From the NCBI GenBank assembly GCA_024280945.1, contig JAMXLO010000031.1, positions 1 to 64,000 on the forward strand: 64,000 nucleotides of DNA. Reading direction: 5' to 3'. Below the pieces are notes generated by a model. It worked only from the letters and a program-made list of their open reading frames with translations, was not told the DNA's origin and did not search any database. Position 1 is the first letter of the stretch; every line of letters begins with the position of its first letter. Origin of the DNA: Acetobacteraceae bacterium. GTDB taxonomy: Bacteria > Pseudomonadota > Alphaproteobacteria > Acetobacterales > Acetobacteraceae. The translations under genes and the position numbers were made by a program. Positions 1 through 9,688 of the stretch are shown here, piece after piece.

Positions 1-14
1 GTCCGTCCTTACCA

Positions 15-1778
15 ATGTGCGGCATTGCCGGATTGATCCTGTCGAGTCACGCGCGACCGCCTGGCCCGGAAATCCTCGCCAGGCTCATCAACAGTCTGCA
101 CCATCGCGGGCCCGACGGCACCGGGCACGCCGTGGTGGGCCGCGTTGCTTTGGTGCACAACCGGCTGGCAATCATCGACCTGGTGACCGGTGATCAGCCG
201 CTGTTCGCCGGTCCCGCCGCCCTGGTGTGCAGCGGCGAGGTCTATAACTACCGCGAGCTGCGCGCCGCCATGCCGGAAGTGAGCTTCGCCACCATCAGCG
301 ACTGCGAGCCGCCGCTGCATCTGTGGCTGCGTGAGGGGGCCGATTACCCGCAGCATCTGCGCGGGATGTACGCGATCGCAATCCATGAGCGCGCGCAACG
401 CACTGTGACGCTGACGCGCGACCCGTTCGGCATCAAGCCGCTGTATATCGCTCAGGTGTCCGGCGGGCTGGCATTCGCCTCCGAACCGCAGGCCCTGCTG
501 GAATCGGGTTTGGTCCCTCGTATTGTGCGCCCTGCGGCGCGAGAGGAGCTGCTGCAGCTCCAGTTCACCACCGGCCCCGACTCGATCTTCGAAGGTATCC
601 AGCGTCTGCTTCCGGGTGAGACGCTCACCTGCGCCGACGGCCACGTGCTCGATCGCCGGCGCATGTCGCACATTCCCGAGGGTGGGCCGGAGAATATCGA
701 CGAAGACGCGGCGCTGGAGCGGCTGGACCGCGCGCTGGAGGAGAGCGTCGATCTGCATCAACGGAGCGACGTGCCGTACAGCATGTTCCTGTCCGGTGGC
801 GTCGACAGTTCAGCGCTGCTTGCGTTGATGGCGCGGCTGAACAGCCAGCCGGTCCTGGCTTTCAGCGCCGGCTTCAATACACGAGGTGCGGCAGACGAGC
901 GCGAATATGCGGCCGCCGTCGCCAAGGCGCTGGGCGCCAGACATGAGACCATTGAGGTAGACGAGCAAGAGGTGTGGCAACACCTGCCTGAGATCGTCGC
1001 CTGCATGGATGATCCGGCGGCGGATTATGCGATCATCCCGACCTGGTTCCTGGCGCGCCGTGCACGGCAGGACGTCAAGGTGGTTCTGTGCGGCGAGGGC
1101 GGTGACGAGATCTTCGCGGGGCACTCGCGGTATCGGAATGCCGTCAGGCCCTGGTGGCGCGGCGGGCGTGCGATGTGGGCGCGCGGCAGCTTCGACCGTT
1201 TGGACGTATTGCGCGTGCGCCCGTTATCCTGGCGCGACGGCATTGCGGCGGCCGAGGCGGAGGCTGCGCTCGGTGGCCGGTCACGCCTGGCGGCGGCGCA
1301 GGCGATCGACCTGGCCGACTGGTTACCGCATGGCGCACTTCTGAAGCTGGACCGCTGTATGATGGCGCATGGCGTCGAAGGGCGGACTCCGTTTCTTGAT
1401 CCGGGGGTCGCCAAGGCCGCTTTCCGGCTGCCGGACGGAATGAAGCTGCGTGACGGGATGGGTAAGTGGATTCTGCGCAAGTGGCTGGAGAGGCACCTGC
1501 CGATGGCGCGTCCATTCGCGCCGAAACAAGGGCCCACGTTGCCAATCGGTGAGTGGATCAAGGGGCAGGGGGCGCGGCTCGGCCCGCTCGTGGCGGTGCA
1601 GCCTGGCATCGCCGAAATCGCGGATCCGGCCAAGGTTCGGCTGCTGTTCGGCGATATCCGTCGCCGCCGGCACGGCTTCGCCTGCTGGAAGCTGCTGTTC
1701 TACGCGCTATGGCATCGGCGGCATATTCTGGGCTTGCCGCCCTCCGGCGACGTCTTCGAGACGCTGGCCGCGGTCTAG
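15..1778 (+). CDS. asnB: Asparagine synthetase, glutamine-hydrolysing (AsnB family)
   Basis: This 587-residue protein should transfer glutamine-derived ammonia to aspartate through an aspartyl-AMP intermediate in the cytoplasm. The protein opens MCGIAG, so Cys2 is the N-terminal nucleophile of a class II glutamine amidotransferase domain (about residues 2-200). That makes the ATG at 15 the right start, since the Met must be removed. The PP-loop SGGVDSS of the synthetase domain lies near residue 260, followed by the GEGGDE motif. The length fits the AsnB family. Related proteins also amidate other carboxylates in exopolysaccharide or secondary-metabolite clusters. Nothing upstream is visible, so the exact substrate is less certain than the family. 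Confidence 0.9.
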   Translation: MCGIAGLILSSHARPPGPEILARLINSLHHRGPDGTGHAVVGRVALVHNRLAIIDLVTGDQPLFAGPAALVCSGEVYNYRELRAAMPEVSFATISDCEPPLHLWLREGADYPQHLRGMYAIAIHERAQRTVTLTRDPFGIKPLYIAQVSGGLAFASEPQALLESGLVPRIVRPAAREELLQLQFTTGPDSIFEGIQRLLPGETLTCADGHVLDRRRMSHIPEGGPENIDEDAALERLDRALEESVDLHQRSDVPYSMFLSGGVDSSALLALMARLNSQPVLAFSAGFNTRGAADEREYAAAVAKALGARHETIEVDEQEVWQHLPEIVACMDDPAADYAIIPTWFLARRARQDVKVVLCGEGGDEIFAGHSRYRNAVRPWWRGGRAMWARGSFDRLDVLRVRPLSWRDGIAAAEAEAALGGRSRLAAAQAIDLADWLPHGALLKLDRCMMAHGVEGRTPFLDPGVAKAAFRLPDGMKLRDGMGKWILRKWLERHLPMARPFAPKQGPTLPIGEWIKGQGARLGPLVAVQPGIAEIADPAKVRLLFGDIRRRRHGFACWKLLFYALWHRRHILGLPPSGDVFETLAAV

Positions 1779-1821
1779 CGCCTGGTCAGGCCAGCTCCCG
1801 GTCCCGGCGCCGCAACCAGGT

Positions 1822-2511
1822 TCAGTCGGTGCTGATGGTTCCCGCCTCGGGCCCCTTGGCGCCCTGTACCACGCCCATTCGTACCACCTGCCCCTCCTGC
1901 AGCGGGCCGAGACCCGACCGCTCAAGCACGGTCGCGTGGACGAACACGTCCTTGCCGCCAGCCTCAGGGGTAATGAACCCGAACCCCTTGTCGGGGTTGT
2001 ACCACTTCACCGTGCCGGTCATCTCAACTGCGGTGCTGAGATCGACCTGGCGGCGCGGACCGCCTTCGAAGCTGCGCGGCGGGCGCTGCTGGAAGCCGCC
2101 TGGGCGACGTCCCCCGGTGGGAGACGCAGCGGTGGCCGTACTCTCGTCGACCGAGGTTACCTGGTCCACCTGCCGGCCCTTCTGTCCCTGGCCCACGCGA
2201 ATTCGCAGGGTCGCTCCCGGGCTCACAGTCTGATAGCCAGCACCCTGCAGCGTGTTCACGTGCAGGAACACGTCGCCTGACCCGTCCGTCAGTGCAACGA
2301 ATCCATAGCCCTTTTCCGCATTGAACCACTTTACCGTCGCTTCCACCTCGGGCGCCGAAGACGCAAAGGATGGAAACGGCATCGGGGGTGGCGTGTTGCC
2401 GAAAAAGTTGTCGTCGTCGAAACCGCGACGGCGTGAAGGCCGTTGGCGGTCGTTTCTGGGAGGTCGCAAGTTAGTCGTGTCCCCTGTCGTCGGCTGCTGT
2501 CGAAAGACCAC
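1822..2511 (-). CDS. Protein with two cold-shock domains
   Basis: The 229-residue protein carries two nucleic-acid-binding cold-shock domains, at about residues 57-122 and 164-228. The first has the RNP1-like run KGYGFV and the second KGFGFI, with VFLH and VFVH as RNP2-like strands. The N-terminal 50 residues and the linker are rich in Arg, Gly and Pro and look disordered. Such double-domain proteins act as single-stranded RNA/DNA chaperones or transcription antiterminators, by family knowledge. The start is a GTG with only a weak ribosome site, so the true start could be slightly downstream. It is convergent with the asparagine synthetase gene, 43 bases away. Confidence 0.85.
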   Translation of the reverse strand: MVFRQQPTTGDTTNLRPPRNDRQRPSRRRGFDDDNFFGNTPPPMPFPSFASSAPEVEATVKWFNAEKGYGFVALTDGSGDVFLHVNTLQGAGYQTVSPGATLRIRVGQGQKGRQVDQVTSVDESTATAASPTGGRRPGGFQQRPPRSFEGGPRRQVDLSTAVEMTGTVKWYNPDKGFGFITPEAGGKDVFVHATVLERSGLGPLQEGQVVRMGVVQGAKGPEAGTISTD

Positions 2512-2572
2512 GATACGCCTGATTGCGTCCGCTGTGTAGCGCTACAAGCCGGGCGAGAAATTCTTTCATTTT

Positions 2573-3643
2573 TCAGTCGAATGCCCGCTTGATGCGCGCC
2601 CAGTCCTCGATTGCGCGCTCCTCGCCGGGGGTGATCGGAATGACAATTTGGCTCCACCCCGCGCCACGTAGCGCTTCGACGCGCTGTTTCAGTTCTTGCT
2701 CGGTGGCGGTGAACGTCGTGCGTCGGATCAGTTCGGCGGTTACGAATTTGCGCTCCTCAGGCTTCACAAATACGAAATGTCCACGGTGGTTGTTGAGATA
2801 GCGCGCGTCGGGCGGTTCGAAACCTCGCGCCATGGCAACATAGCCGTCGATCTGCTCTCGCACCGAGCGAGGCACCGGCGAGGTATTCTGCCAGCCCTCC
2901 ATGTCGAGATCGGCAGCGCGATGCAACAGAACCGCGGCCCGCGGACCCGCCTGCGCCACCGCGCGTGGGCTGTCGGACGGTTCGCCTGGCTCGAGTACGC
3001 AGCCGCAGGCCCACGCGGTGGCATAGAGATCGCCGGCGCTGCGACCAGCCGCCTTCCAGCTCTGTCGCATGCTCTCCAGTCCCGTCATTGCGCCATCGAC
3101 ATCAGAAATGAAGCTCTTCCAGCCTGCATTCAGCTTCGCCGTCAGCGCCTGCGATTTCGGCCCGTAGGCAGAGACGTGCAGCCCAATCGGGTCGCGCGTG
3201 TTGATCAGGTTTGCATCGGGATTGAGAAAACGGATCTTTTTGCGCTTGCCCTCGACATTGGTCTCCAGTGTCTCACCATTCAGCAGGCCATAGACGACAC
3301 GGATATACTCTTCCATGTCGGCAAGCTTCATTGCGCCGAGGCCCATTGCACGTCGGGCCGAGAAGCCAGTGCCGACACCAAAATCAATGCGCCCAGGTGC
3401 CATGCCGTTGAGTGTCGCGAACGCGTTGGCAGTGACTGGCGCAATGCGGTTGGAGGGCACGAGCACACCGGTGCCGAGACGAATGCGCGATGTCTTCAGT
3501 GCCGCGGCTCCCATCGCGACGAAGCAGTCGGCAGTGATCATCTGCGTATCGAAGAACCAGGCGTGCGTGAACCCCAACTCCTCGGCGCGCTGCGCGAGCT
3601 TCCACGAGTCGTGTGACGTGGCAATGCCGATGCCGAAATCCAT
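2573..3643 (-). CDS. LLM-class (luciferase-like) flavin-dependent oxidoreductase
   Basis: At 356 residues this is a bacterial-luciferase-like TIM-barrel oxidoreductase that would use reduced FMN or F420. The start MDFGIGIATSHDSWKLAQRAEELGF is typical, and a glycine-rich segment near GRIDFGVGTGFSARRAMG matches the usual cofactor-contacting region. It is the last gene of a seven-gene minus-strand operon. Its ATG overlaps the TAA stop of the biotin-ligase gene by one base (TAATG), implying translational coupling. The operon also holds acyl-CoA dehydrogenases and a CoA ligase, so a role in oxidising an organic acid or its precursor is inferred. The substrate is unknown. Confidence 0.85.
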   Translation of the reverse strand: MDFGIGIATSHDSWKLAQRAEELGFTHAWFFDTQMITADCFVAMGAAALKTSRIRLGTGVLVPSNRIAPVTANAFATLNGMAPGRIDFGVGTGFSARRAMGLGAMKLADMEEYIRVVYGLLNGETLETNVEGKRKKIRFLNPDANLINTRDPIGLHVSAYGPKSQALTAKLNAGWKSFISDVDGAMTGLESMRQSWKAAGRSAGDLYATAWACGCVLEPGEPSDSPRAVAQAGPRAAVLLHRAADLDMEGWQNTSPVPRSVREQIDGYVAMARGFEPPDARYLNNHRGHFVFVKPEERKFVTAELIRRTTFTATEQELKQRVEALRGAGWSQIVIPITPGEERAIEDWARIKRAFD

Positions 3644-4362
3644 TATCCCCTCCCTGTCAGCGATACATCGCCCGCTACGATGCGCGTCCGTCCCTCTGGC
3701 GTGTCAAGCAACAGTGCGCCATCGGCATCCAGCCCGGCGAACTGCCCGGCGATGTAGCGATCGCCCACGTGCACGCTGAGCGGCGCTCCTTCCGGATGCG
3801 CGCGCGCCAGCCACGCGCCGCGGATCGCAGCGAAGCCATCCCGTTGCCAGACGGTAAGCCAGTCGGACAAGGCGGCCAGCAGCTTCGAACGCGTGCCGTC
3901 CACAGTCGCCAGGCCACCACAGCCGACAATGGTCGATACCTTGTAAGGTAGGCCGGCGGGTGCCTGTAACACGTTGAGGCCGATGCCTAGGATAAGGGCA
4001 TCGGTGGCGTTCTCCAGCAATATGCCTGCGATCTTTCCGCCCTGTATCAGTACGTCGTTGGGCCATTTCAGCGTCGCACGTACTTGGCGCGGCAGCAGGG
4101 CTTCCACCGCGTCTGCGACCGCGAGGGCTGCGACGAAGCCGATCTCGGTGCAGCGCGCCGGCGGCAGATCGAGGCGCAGCACGATGGATACGTAAAGATT
4201 GCCAGGCGGGCTGGACCAGCGCCGCGAAAAGCGGCCGCGACCCGCAGTTTGCGCATCGGCGTGCACCACGGTTCCGTGCGCGGCCCCCTCGCGCGCCAAC
4301 CGCGCCGCTTCGTCGTTGGTCGACGCAATACTGGCGTGGTGACGGACGTCGAACGCGATCAC
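3643..4362 (-). CDS. birA: Biotin-[acetyl-CoA-carboxylase] ligase, BirA catalytic type
   Basis: The 239-residue enzyme should activate biotin as biotinyl-AMP and attach it to the biotin-carrier lysine of carboxylases. Visible motifs are GRGRFSRRW (biotinyl-AMP loop) and KWPNDV followed by KIAGIL, both diagnostic of the BPL/LplA catalytic fold. A short C-terminal SH3-like domain follows. The N-terminal winged helix of regulatory BirA proteins is missing, so this is a class I, non-repressor ligase. The start is a GTG whose last bases overlap the upstream TGA (GTGA). Its position inside an acyl-CoA oxidation operon is unusual, because ligases are more often near coaX/nuo genes in alphaproteobacteria. 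Confidence 0.9.
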   Translation of the reverse strand: MIAFDVRHHASIASTNDEAARLAREGAAHGTVVHADAQTAGRGRFSRRWSSPPGNLYVSIVLRLDLPPARCTEIGFVAALAVADAVEALLPRQVRATLKWPNDVLIQGGKIAGILLENATDALILGIGLNVLQAPAGLPYKVSTIVGCGGLATVDGTRSKLLAALSDWLTVWQRDGFAAIRGAWLARAHPEGAPLSVHVGDRYIAGQFAGLDADGALLLDTPEGRTRIVAGDVSLTGRG

Positions 4363-5360
4363 GGCAGAGCGTCGAGCAGCTTCTGTGCGCGAGCACGCTT
4401 GTCCGGGCTGGCATCGCGTGCAACGATGCGCTGAAGCACCGATCTGGCGCGCCGGTCACCTGCCTCGCCAAGCGTGAATCCAAGCGCGTCGCGCTTGTCG
4501 AACCACTGCGGGTCGAATGACTTCACATTGAGTGGCAGACGTTGCCAATAGTACTTAAGCGCATCAGAGCGCCAGTCTGCATACACCTCTTCCCACGACA
4601 GTGGCTGACCGTCCGGGTTGGCATTGTCGAGGTTGAACGGCTCACTGATGAGCTGATAGCGCACGTCCATCGACATACGCAGCTTGTCGCTGCGGTTCGG
4701 CAGGCCCTTATGCACCGTCATGCTGTGAAACAGCAGCACGTCGCCCGCGGCGAAGTCGCCGCTTACCCAACGTCCTTCGAGCGGGTCAATGATCTCGATG
4801 CCGCCAGCACCACCGGCAATGTCGAAGTCATACACACCATTGGAATGCGACCCGGCTGCGACCTGCAGCGGCCCGACATGCAAGGGACAGTCGATCAGCG
4901 GCATCCACGCGGTGTAGACTTCGGTGGTGCCCTGAACGTTGGGAAAATCCTGGTGCGCCTTTGTGGTGTATTCCTCGTGCTGCGGAAAGATATTGCGCAT
5001 CAGTACGCGCGGATGCGGCAGCATCGCGCCGCCCAACATCCGCTCCAGCAGGTCGATCAAAATCGGATGGTGCTTCAGCGCATGGTAGTCCTCGAGCCGG
5101 TTGATCTGACGCAGTGTCTTCAAATAGGTGGGATCGGGATCGACACAAAAGCCTGATGGGTCGGCGATCGCTTCTTCCACTGGATGGTCTCGGCGCAGCC
5201 ATCCTGAATCGCGGGCGATGCTGCCGATCTGCCGCTGCAGAGCCCTCACGTCGTCGCGCGGCAACAGACCTGGGAGGAACAGGTAGCCATCGCGCCGCAT
5301 GCGTTCCGCCAGTGCTGTGCCGTCGGCGATCAGGTCTGATGAGTCGATGAACGCTCGCAT
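4359..5360 (-). CDS. Phytanoyl-CoA dioxygenase (PhyH) family protein
   Basis: This 333-residue protein resembles non-haem iron, 2-oxoglutarate-dependent hydroxylases of the PhyH family. The candidate iron ligands are His and Asp in KAHQDFP (about residue 155) and the His of LFHSMTVHKGLPN; the Arg of MSMDVRYQL is a likely 2-oxoglutarate contact. The open frame extends far upstream, but the ATG at 5360 (MRAFIDSSDL) overlaps the TGA of the preceding acyl-CoA dehydrogenase as TGATG and gives a family-like N terminus. In this operon it could hydroxylate an acyl-CoA or a free acid; the substrate is inferred only. Confidence 0.85.
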   Translation of the reverse strand: MRAFIDSSDLIADGTALAERMRRDGYLFLPGLLPRDDVRALQRQIGSIARDSGWLRRDHPVEEAIADPSGFCVDPDPTYLKTLRQINRLEDYHALKHHPILIDLLERMLGGAMLPHPRVLMRNIFPQHEEYTTKAHQDFPNVQGTTEVYTAWMPLIDCPLHVGPLQVAAGSHSNGVYDFDIAGGAGGIEIIDPLEGRWVSGDFAAGDVLLFHSMTVHKGLPNRSDKLRMSMDVRYQLISEPFNLDNANPDGQPLSWEEVYADWRSDALKYYWQRLPLNVKSFDPQWFDKRDALGFTLGEAGDRRARSVLQRIVARDASPDKRARAQKLLDALP

Positions 5361-6394
5361 CACGTCCATCCCTGCAGCCGTCCAGCCTCTTCGCGGCAGA
5401 GTTCCGGCCCTCCCAGCATCTGGCGGTTGAACATGATCCGCTTGAACCAGTAGTGCAGACCGAGCAGATCGGTGAACCCCATGCCACCGTGCGCTTCTGT
5501 CGCCATGCGTGCGATCTCGCGTCCGACATCGCCCAGATGCGCCTTCGTCTGCAGCGCCGTCACCCGGGCCTCGTCCGGCAGCGCATCCTGTGCATAGGCC
5601 GCATACCACACCATGCCGCGGCACGGTTCCAGCATCGTCACCATGTCCGCAAACTGGTGCTTCACTGCCTGAAAACTGCCGATGATGCGACCGAACTGCT
5701 CGCGCTGTTTCACGAACGTCAGTGCAGAGTCGAACATGTGCTGTGCCGCTCCGAGCGTGTCCGCCGCCAATACGACGCGTCCCGCATCCAGCACACGCTG
5801 CATCGCTACCTGCGGTGCATTGGCTGCATTCAACATGGCTGCCTGCGTCGGATCGAAGGTCAGATCTACCACCGGACGGGTCCGGTCGATGCTGCGATGC
5901 ATCTGCGCCGACGCCTCGTCGGCGGTGATTACCGCCGCATTGCCGTCCGGTAGGTACACCAGAAGATGCGTCGCCGCTCCCGCGTCGATCGCTGCCTGCA
6001 CCTGCCCGCCGTTCCGGCTAATGCCGACACCGAAGCGGACCTCGCCCGCTGCAATGCGTGGCAACCACGCCGCTTGCATTGCTTCGGTCGCCCCATGAAT
6101 GAAGGCAAGCGTCGCCATGACCACACTTCCGGCGAACGGCGCGAACGCCGTCGCGCCGCCGATCACCTCCGCCGCGACGGCGGCGTCGACCATGCCGAGA
6201 CCCGCACCCCCAAAACGCTCCGGCACGAGCAGGCCAGGCAGGCCAAGTTCAACCAGGTTGTTCCACAAACCTTCGTCGAAGCCGCTGCCCGTCTCGGCGT
6301 GGCGACGCAGGGCGTCGATGGTCACACGCTCGCTCAGCAAGCCACGCAGCGAGTCAGCGAACAGAACCTGTTCCTCGCTGAGCGCAAACTCCAT
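5360..6394 (-). CDS. Acyl-CoA dehydrogenase family protein (small subunit type)
   Basis: The protein has 344 residues and begins MEFALSEEQVLFADSLRGLL, the typical helical N terminus of FAD-dependent acyl-CoA dehydrogenases. Landmarks are GGAGLG near the flavin region, FGRIIGSFQAVKHQFADM and EAHGGMGFTD in the C-terminal domain. It overlaps the next acyl-CoA dehydrogenase gene by one base, so the two probably form a heteromeric enzyme like the paired FadE/ChsE or SfnB-like proteins that each lack some catalytic features. I see no clear catalytic Glu in the usual late position, which favours the non-catalytic partner role. The substrate acyl-CoA is unknown. Confidence 0.85.
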   Translation of the reverse strand: MEFALSEEQVLFADSLRGLLSERVTIDALRRHAETGSGFDEGLWNNLVELGLPGLLVPERFGGAGLGMVDAAVAAEVIGGATAFAPFAGSVVMATLAFIHGATEAMQAAWLPRIAAGEVRFGVGISRNGGQVQAAIDAGAATHLLVYLPDGNAAVITADEASAQMHRSIDRTRPVVDLTFDPTQAAMLNAANAPQVAMQRVLDAGRVVLAADTLGAAQHMFDSALTFVKQREQFGRIIGSFQAVKHQFADMVTMLEPCRGMVWYAAYAQDALPDEARVTALQTKAHLGDVGREIARMATEAHGGMGFTDLLGLHYWFKRIMFNRQMLGGPELCREEAGRLQGWT

Positions 6395-7584
6395 CAGGCC
6401 CTCGCCACCTTCGGCTCACGCGGCAGATCGAGGCCACGCTCCGCAATGATGTTCTTCTGGATGTTGTTCGAGCCACCGCCGATCATCAGCCCTACATCGT
6501 ACAGATAGTCGATGTTCCAGGTTGTCGCGTCGTCGTCCTCCGCATCCTCGCCGGCACTCTCGAATGGCAGACCGGCAGTGCCCAGCGCATCGATCGCGAG
6601 CGAGGCGAGACGGAACCCCAGCATCGTGCCGCCATACTTGACGATCATGCGCTTGACGCCGGAATCGACGCCCTGTGCTGCTTCCGTCAGCAGACGCAGA
6701 TTGTGCGCCTTCCAGGCAATCACCTCACCCTGAAGTTTCAGCAGCCGGTCGCGGTACTCGGCGACACCAAGCAATCCATTCGCCTTGAGCAGAGCGATGA
6801 GCTGCTCCAGCCGGGTCGTCATCTTCTCGGCATTGCCGATCATCGAGCGCTCATGCTTCAGCGTCACGTTGGCCACATACCAGCCCTTGCCGCGCCCCAG
6901 CACGATCTGGTGCTCCGGGACGCGCACATCGGTGAAGAACACTTCGTTGAACTCCGCGCGTCCGGTCATCGTCCGCAGCGGACGCACCTCGATACCCGGA
7001 GTCTTCATCGACAGCAGCAAATAGGAGATGCCTTCATGCTTCGGCTTGTCCGGTTCGGTGCGGCACAGCAGGAACATCATGTCGGCATAGTGCGCCGAGC
7101 TGGTCCAGATCTTCTGTCCGTCGATGACCCAGTGGCCATCCTGCAGCACGCCACGCGTGGTCAGTGACGCGAGGTCGCTGCCGGCGCCCGGTTCCGAATA
7201 GCCCTGGCACCAGATCACATCGCCGCGGATCGTCTTTTCGACCCATTGCTTCCTCTGCTCTTCGGTTCCGACCTCGAGCAAAGTCGGCACCAGCATGCTG
7301 ATGCCCTGGTTGGTCATCCCGGCATAGATGCCCGCTGCGGCAAACTCCGAGGCAATCACCGCCGCCTCCAGCACATCGGGCGCCGCACCGAAGCCGCCGT
7401 ATTCGCGCGGAATGGTGCGGCCGACATAGCCGTTATCCACCAGCAGCTTCTGCCAGTCGCGCGTTTTCTGATCCGGCCGCTTCCGCCCGCCACCGAGCTT
7501 CGGCGACTTGTGGCCGTGCTCGCGGACGAATGCGCGGACTTCGTCCTGCAACGCGCGATGCTTGTCGGAGAGGCTCAGGTCCAT
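6394..7584 (-). CDS. Acyl-CoA dehydrogenase family protein (large partner)
   Basis: This 396-residue acyl-CoA dehydrogenase-like protein starts at the internal ATG giving MDLSLSDKHRALQDEVRAFV. The longer frame upstream would overlap the CoA-ligase gene. Features include the FAD-contact signature WCQGYSEPGAGSDLAS, the WVIDGQKIWTSSAHYADMM segment, and a C-terminal GGGSNNIQKNIIAERGL stretch matching the FAD-binding end of these enzymes. It would oxidise an acyl-CoA to the 2,3-enoyl-CoA. Pairing with the following 344-residue homologue, the upstream CoA ligase and the downstream hydroxylase suggests one catabolic route. Confidence 0.9.
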   Translation of the reverse strand: MDLSLSDKHRALQDEVRAFVREHGHKSPKLGGGRKRPDQKTRDWQKLLVDNGYVGRTIPREYGGFGAAPDVLEAAVIASEFAAAGIYAGMTNQGISMLVPTLLEVGTEEQRKQWVEKTIRGDVIWCQGYSEPGAGSDLASLTTRGVLQDGHWVIDGQKIWTSSAHYADMMFLLCRTEPDKPKHEGISYLLLSMKTPGIEVRPLRTMTGRAEFNEVFFTDVRVPEHQIVLGRGKGWYVANVTLKHERSMIGNAEKMTTRLEQLIALLKANGLLGVAEYRDRLLKLQGEVIAWKAHNLRLLTEAAQGVDSGVKRMIVKYGGTMLGFRLASLAIDALGTAGLPFESAGEDAEDDDATTWNIDYLYDVGLMIGGGSNNIQKNIIAERGLDLPREPKVARA

Positions 7585-7588
7585 GGCG

Positions 7589-9688
7589 TCATTTCCTCCA
7601 CACCGCCAGCGCGTCGAGTGCTTCGACCCCCGCACCGCGCACCCAGAGCGGGTTTACCTCCAACGCCTCCAGGTCCGGTCCCAATGCGACCGCAGCGTCA
7701 CCGATGCGCGCGATCACACCGGCAAGTGCGTCAAGATCAGCTGCCGGCATCCCGCGCACGCCCTGCAGAAGCTTGGCGCCGCGCAGTTCACCCAACATCC
7801 GCCTCACCTCTGCCGCGTCGACAGGCAATGGGCGCAGCGACACATCCTGCAGCACCTCCACCCATACGCCGCCAAGACCGACAGCGATCACGTGGCCCCA
7901 TTGTGCATCGCGGGTGCAGCCAACGAACAGCTCCAGCCCGCTCGATCGCATCGGTGCCACCAGAACGCCATCGACCCGCGCGCCCGCCGGCGCGACCGCC
8001 ATGATCTGACCGAATGCATCGGCGACCGCGGCCTCGCCTTCCAGATTCAACGACACGCCGCCGATATCGCTCTTGTGCGCAATGTCGTCGGAGGCGATCT
8101 TCAGCACCACGCGGCCGCCGATTGCGCGCGCCGCCGTCACGGCCTCGCTCGCATCACGCGCCAGCCTCGTCGGCACCACCGGCACGCTGCATCGCGCCAA
8201 GTACTCCAATGTGGCCCGCTCCGACCGCGGTCGCTCGCTTGCATCTGCGATCGTGGCAATCGACGCGGAGACACCGGACAGCCGGCGATACTGCTCGGCC
8301 CACCAGAATGCGTGGCCCAGTGCGTTCATGCCGTGATGCAGTCCAGCGCTGACATAAGGGATGCCGATCTCCTCGATGATCCGCGCAGAGACCTCGGTCA
8401 CCGGTTTGATGGTGTGGCTGATCATCACTGCCGGCATCTGTGCCGCATTCAATCCGGTCGCAATGTGCCGCAGCGCGGTCAGCGAAAAGGCTGTCGCCAA
8501 CTCCTCTGTCACCGGCACGTCGAACAGGCAGGCGAGCGCGGAGAACTCCGGCTGCTGTCCCAGGATGCGTAGTCCCTGCTCGAACAGATCGGGCTGCAGC
8601 ACCGCACCACCGGTGATGTCGAGTGGATTGTGCGGCGTGCCAAAACTTGGCAGCGCCGCACGCAATTCCGCCGACGCGGCGGCAGACAACTCGGGCATTG
8701 GCACGTTCAGTACTTGCGCCCGATCCGCAACCACCTCGCATGCACCGCCGGAGATCGAGACCACCGCAAGGCCGCGTGGCTGCAATACGCCAGTCCGACA
8801 TATGACGTCGGCGGTATACAACAGGTCCTCGATCGACTCGACACGCACCATGCCGAGCTGACGGCAAACGCCGTCGAACACGCGGTCATCGCCGACCAGC
8901 GCGCCGGTGTGCGCCTGCGCCGAGCGCGCGGTGACCTCCGACAGGCCGATCTTCAACACCACGATTGGCTTCGCTGCCGCAATCGCGCGTCGTGCTGCTG
9001 CGGCAAAGCTCGGCGCATGCCGGATCGTCTCCGCGAATAGCGCGATCGCCCGCACCTCGGACAGATCGATCAGGTGGTCGATGAAGTCGGCACAGTCGAG
9101 ATCCGCCTCGTTGCCAGTCGACACCATGTGCGACAGACCGATCTCATGCTGCGCCGCCAGGCTGGAGATAAAGCTGCCGTTGGCGCCGCTCTGGGTGACG
9201 ACGGCGATCGAGCCAGGCTTGCTCGGTGCCCGGAACCCGCCGGTCCAAAGCGGCACATTGTCGATGAAGTTGACGAAGCCCAGGCAGTTCGGTCCCAGCA
9301 GCGACACGCCATGCTGTCGTGCCAGCGCCGCAAGACGCGCCTGATGGTCGGCCCCTTCATGTCCTGTTTCGGCAAACCCCGAGGTCAGGATAACCGCGTT
9401 GTGCACATCCGCCGCGGCAAGATCGGCCAGCGCCTCATCGACCGCGGCCATTGGCACCATCAACAGCGCGAGGTCGATCGGTGCACCGACAGCGACGCAG
9501 GATGTTGCAGCGCTCCGGCCGTGCACGGTGCCGCCACGGCGGCTGACCAGATAGACCTCCCCGGGATATTTGCGGTTGATGAGATTGTCGAACGTGTTCT
9601 GCGACCAGCGCGACCGGTCCGTGGCGCCAACCAGCGCAATAGAGCGCGGTCGCAGCATCGCGGTCAGGTCGCGACGCGGGTTTGTCAT
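7589..9688 (-). CDS. Acyl-CoA synthetase, ADP-forming (acetate-CoA ligase family)
   Basis: This 699-residue single-chain enzyme joins a succinyl-CoA-synthetase-like alpha part (CoA-binding Rossmann domain, SIALVGATDRSRWSQN near residue 17, then GPNCLGFVN) to a C-terminal ATP-grasp beta part (RVVLKIASDDIAHKSDIGGV near residue 540). Such enzymes form an acyl-CoA from a free acid, ATP and CoA through a phosphohistidine, giving ADP. In a clean catabolic operon it would activate the acid that the downstream dehydrogenases oxidise. The start ATG overlaps the upstream TGA as ATGA. The acid substrate cannot be read from sequence. Confidence 0.9.
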   Translation of the reverse strand: MTNPRRDLTAMLRPRSIALVGATDRSRWSQNTFDNLINRKYPGEVYLVSRRGGTVHGRSAATSCVAVGAPIDLALLMVPMAAVDEALADLAAADVHNAVILTSGFAETGHEGADHQARLAALARQHGVSLLGPNCLGFVNFIDNVPLWTGGFRAPSKPGSIAVVTQSGANGSFISSLAAQHEIGLSHMVSTGNEADLDCADFIDHLIDLSEVRAIALFAETIRHAPSFAAAARRAIAAAKPIVVLKIGLSEVTARSAQAHTGALVGDDRVFDGVCRQLGMVRVESIEDLLYTADVICRTGVLQPRGLAVVSISGGACEVVADRAQVLNVPMPELSAAASAELRAALPSFGTPHNPLDITGGAVLQPDLFEQGLRILGQQPEFSALACLFDVPVTEELATAFSLTALRHIATGLNAAQMPAVMISHTIKPVTEVSARIIEEIGIPYVSAGLHHGMNALGHAFWWAEQYRRLSGVSASIATIADASERPRSERATLEYLARCSVPVVPTRLARDASEAVTAARAIGGRVVLKIASDDIAHKSDIGGVSLNLEGEAAVADAFGQIMAVAPAGARVDGVLVAPMRSSGLELFVGCTRDAQWGHVIAVGLGGVWVEVLQDVSLRPLPVDAAEVRRMLGELRGAKLLQGVRGMPAADLDALAGVIARIGDAAVALGPDLEALEVNPLWVRGAGVEALDALAVWRK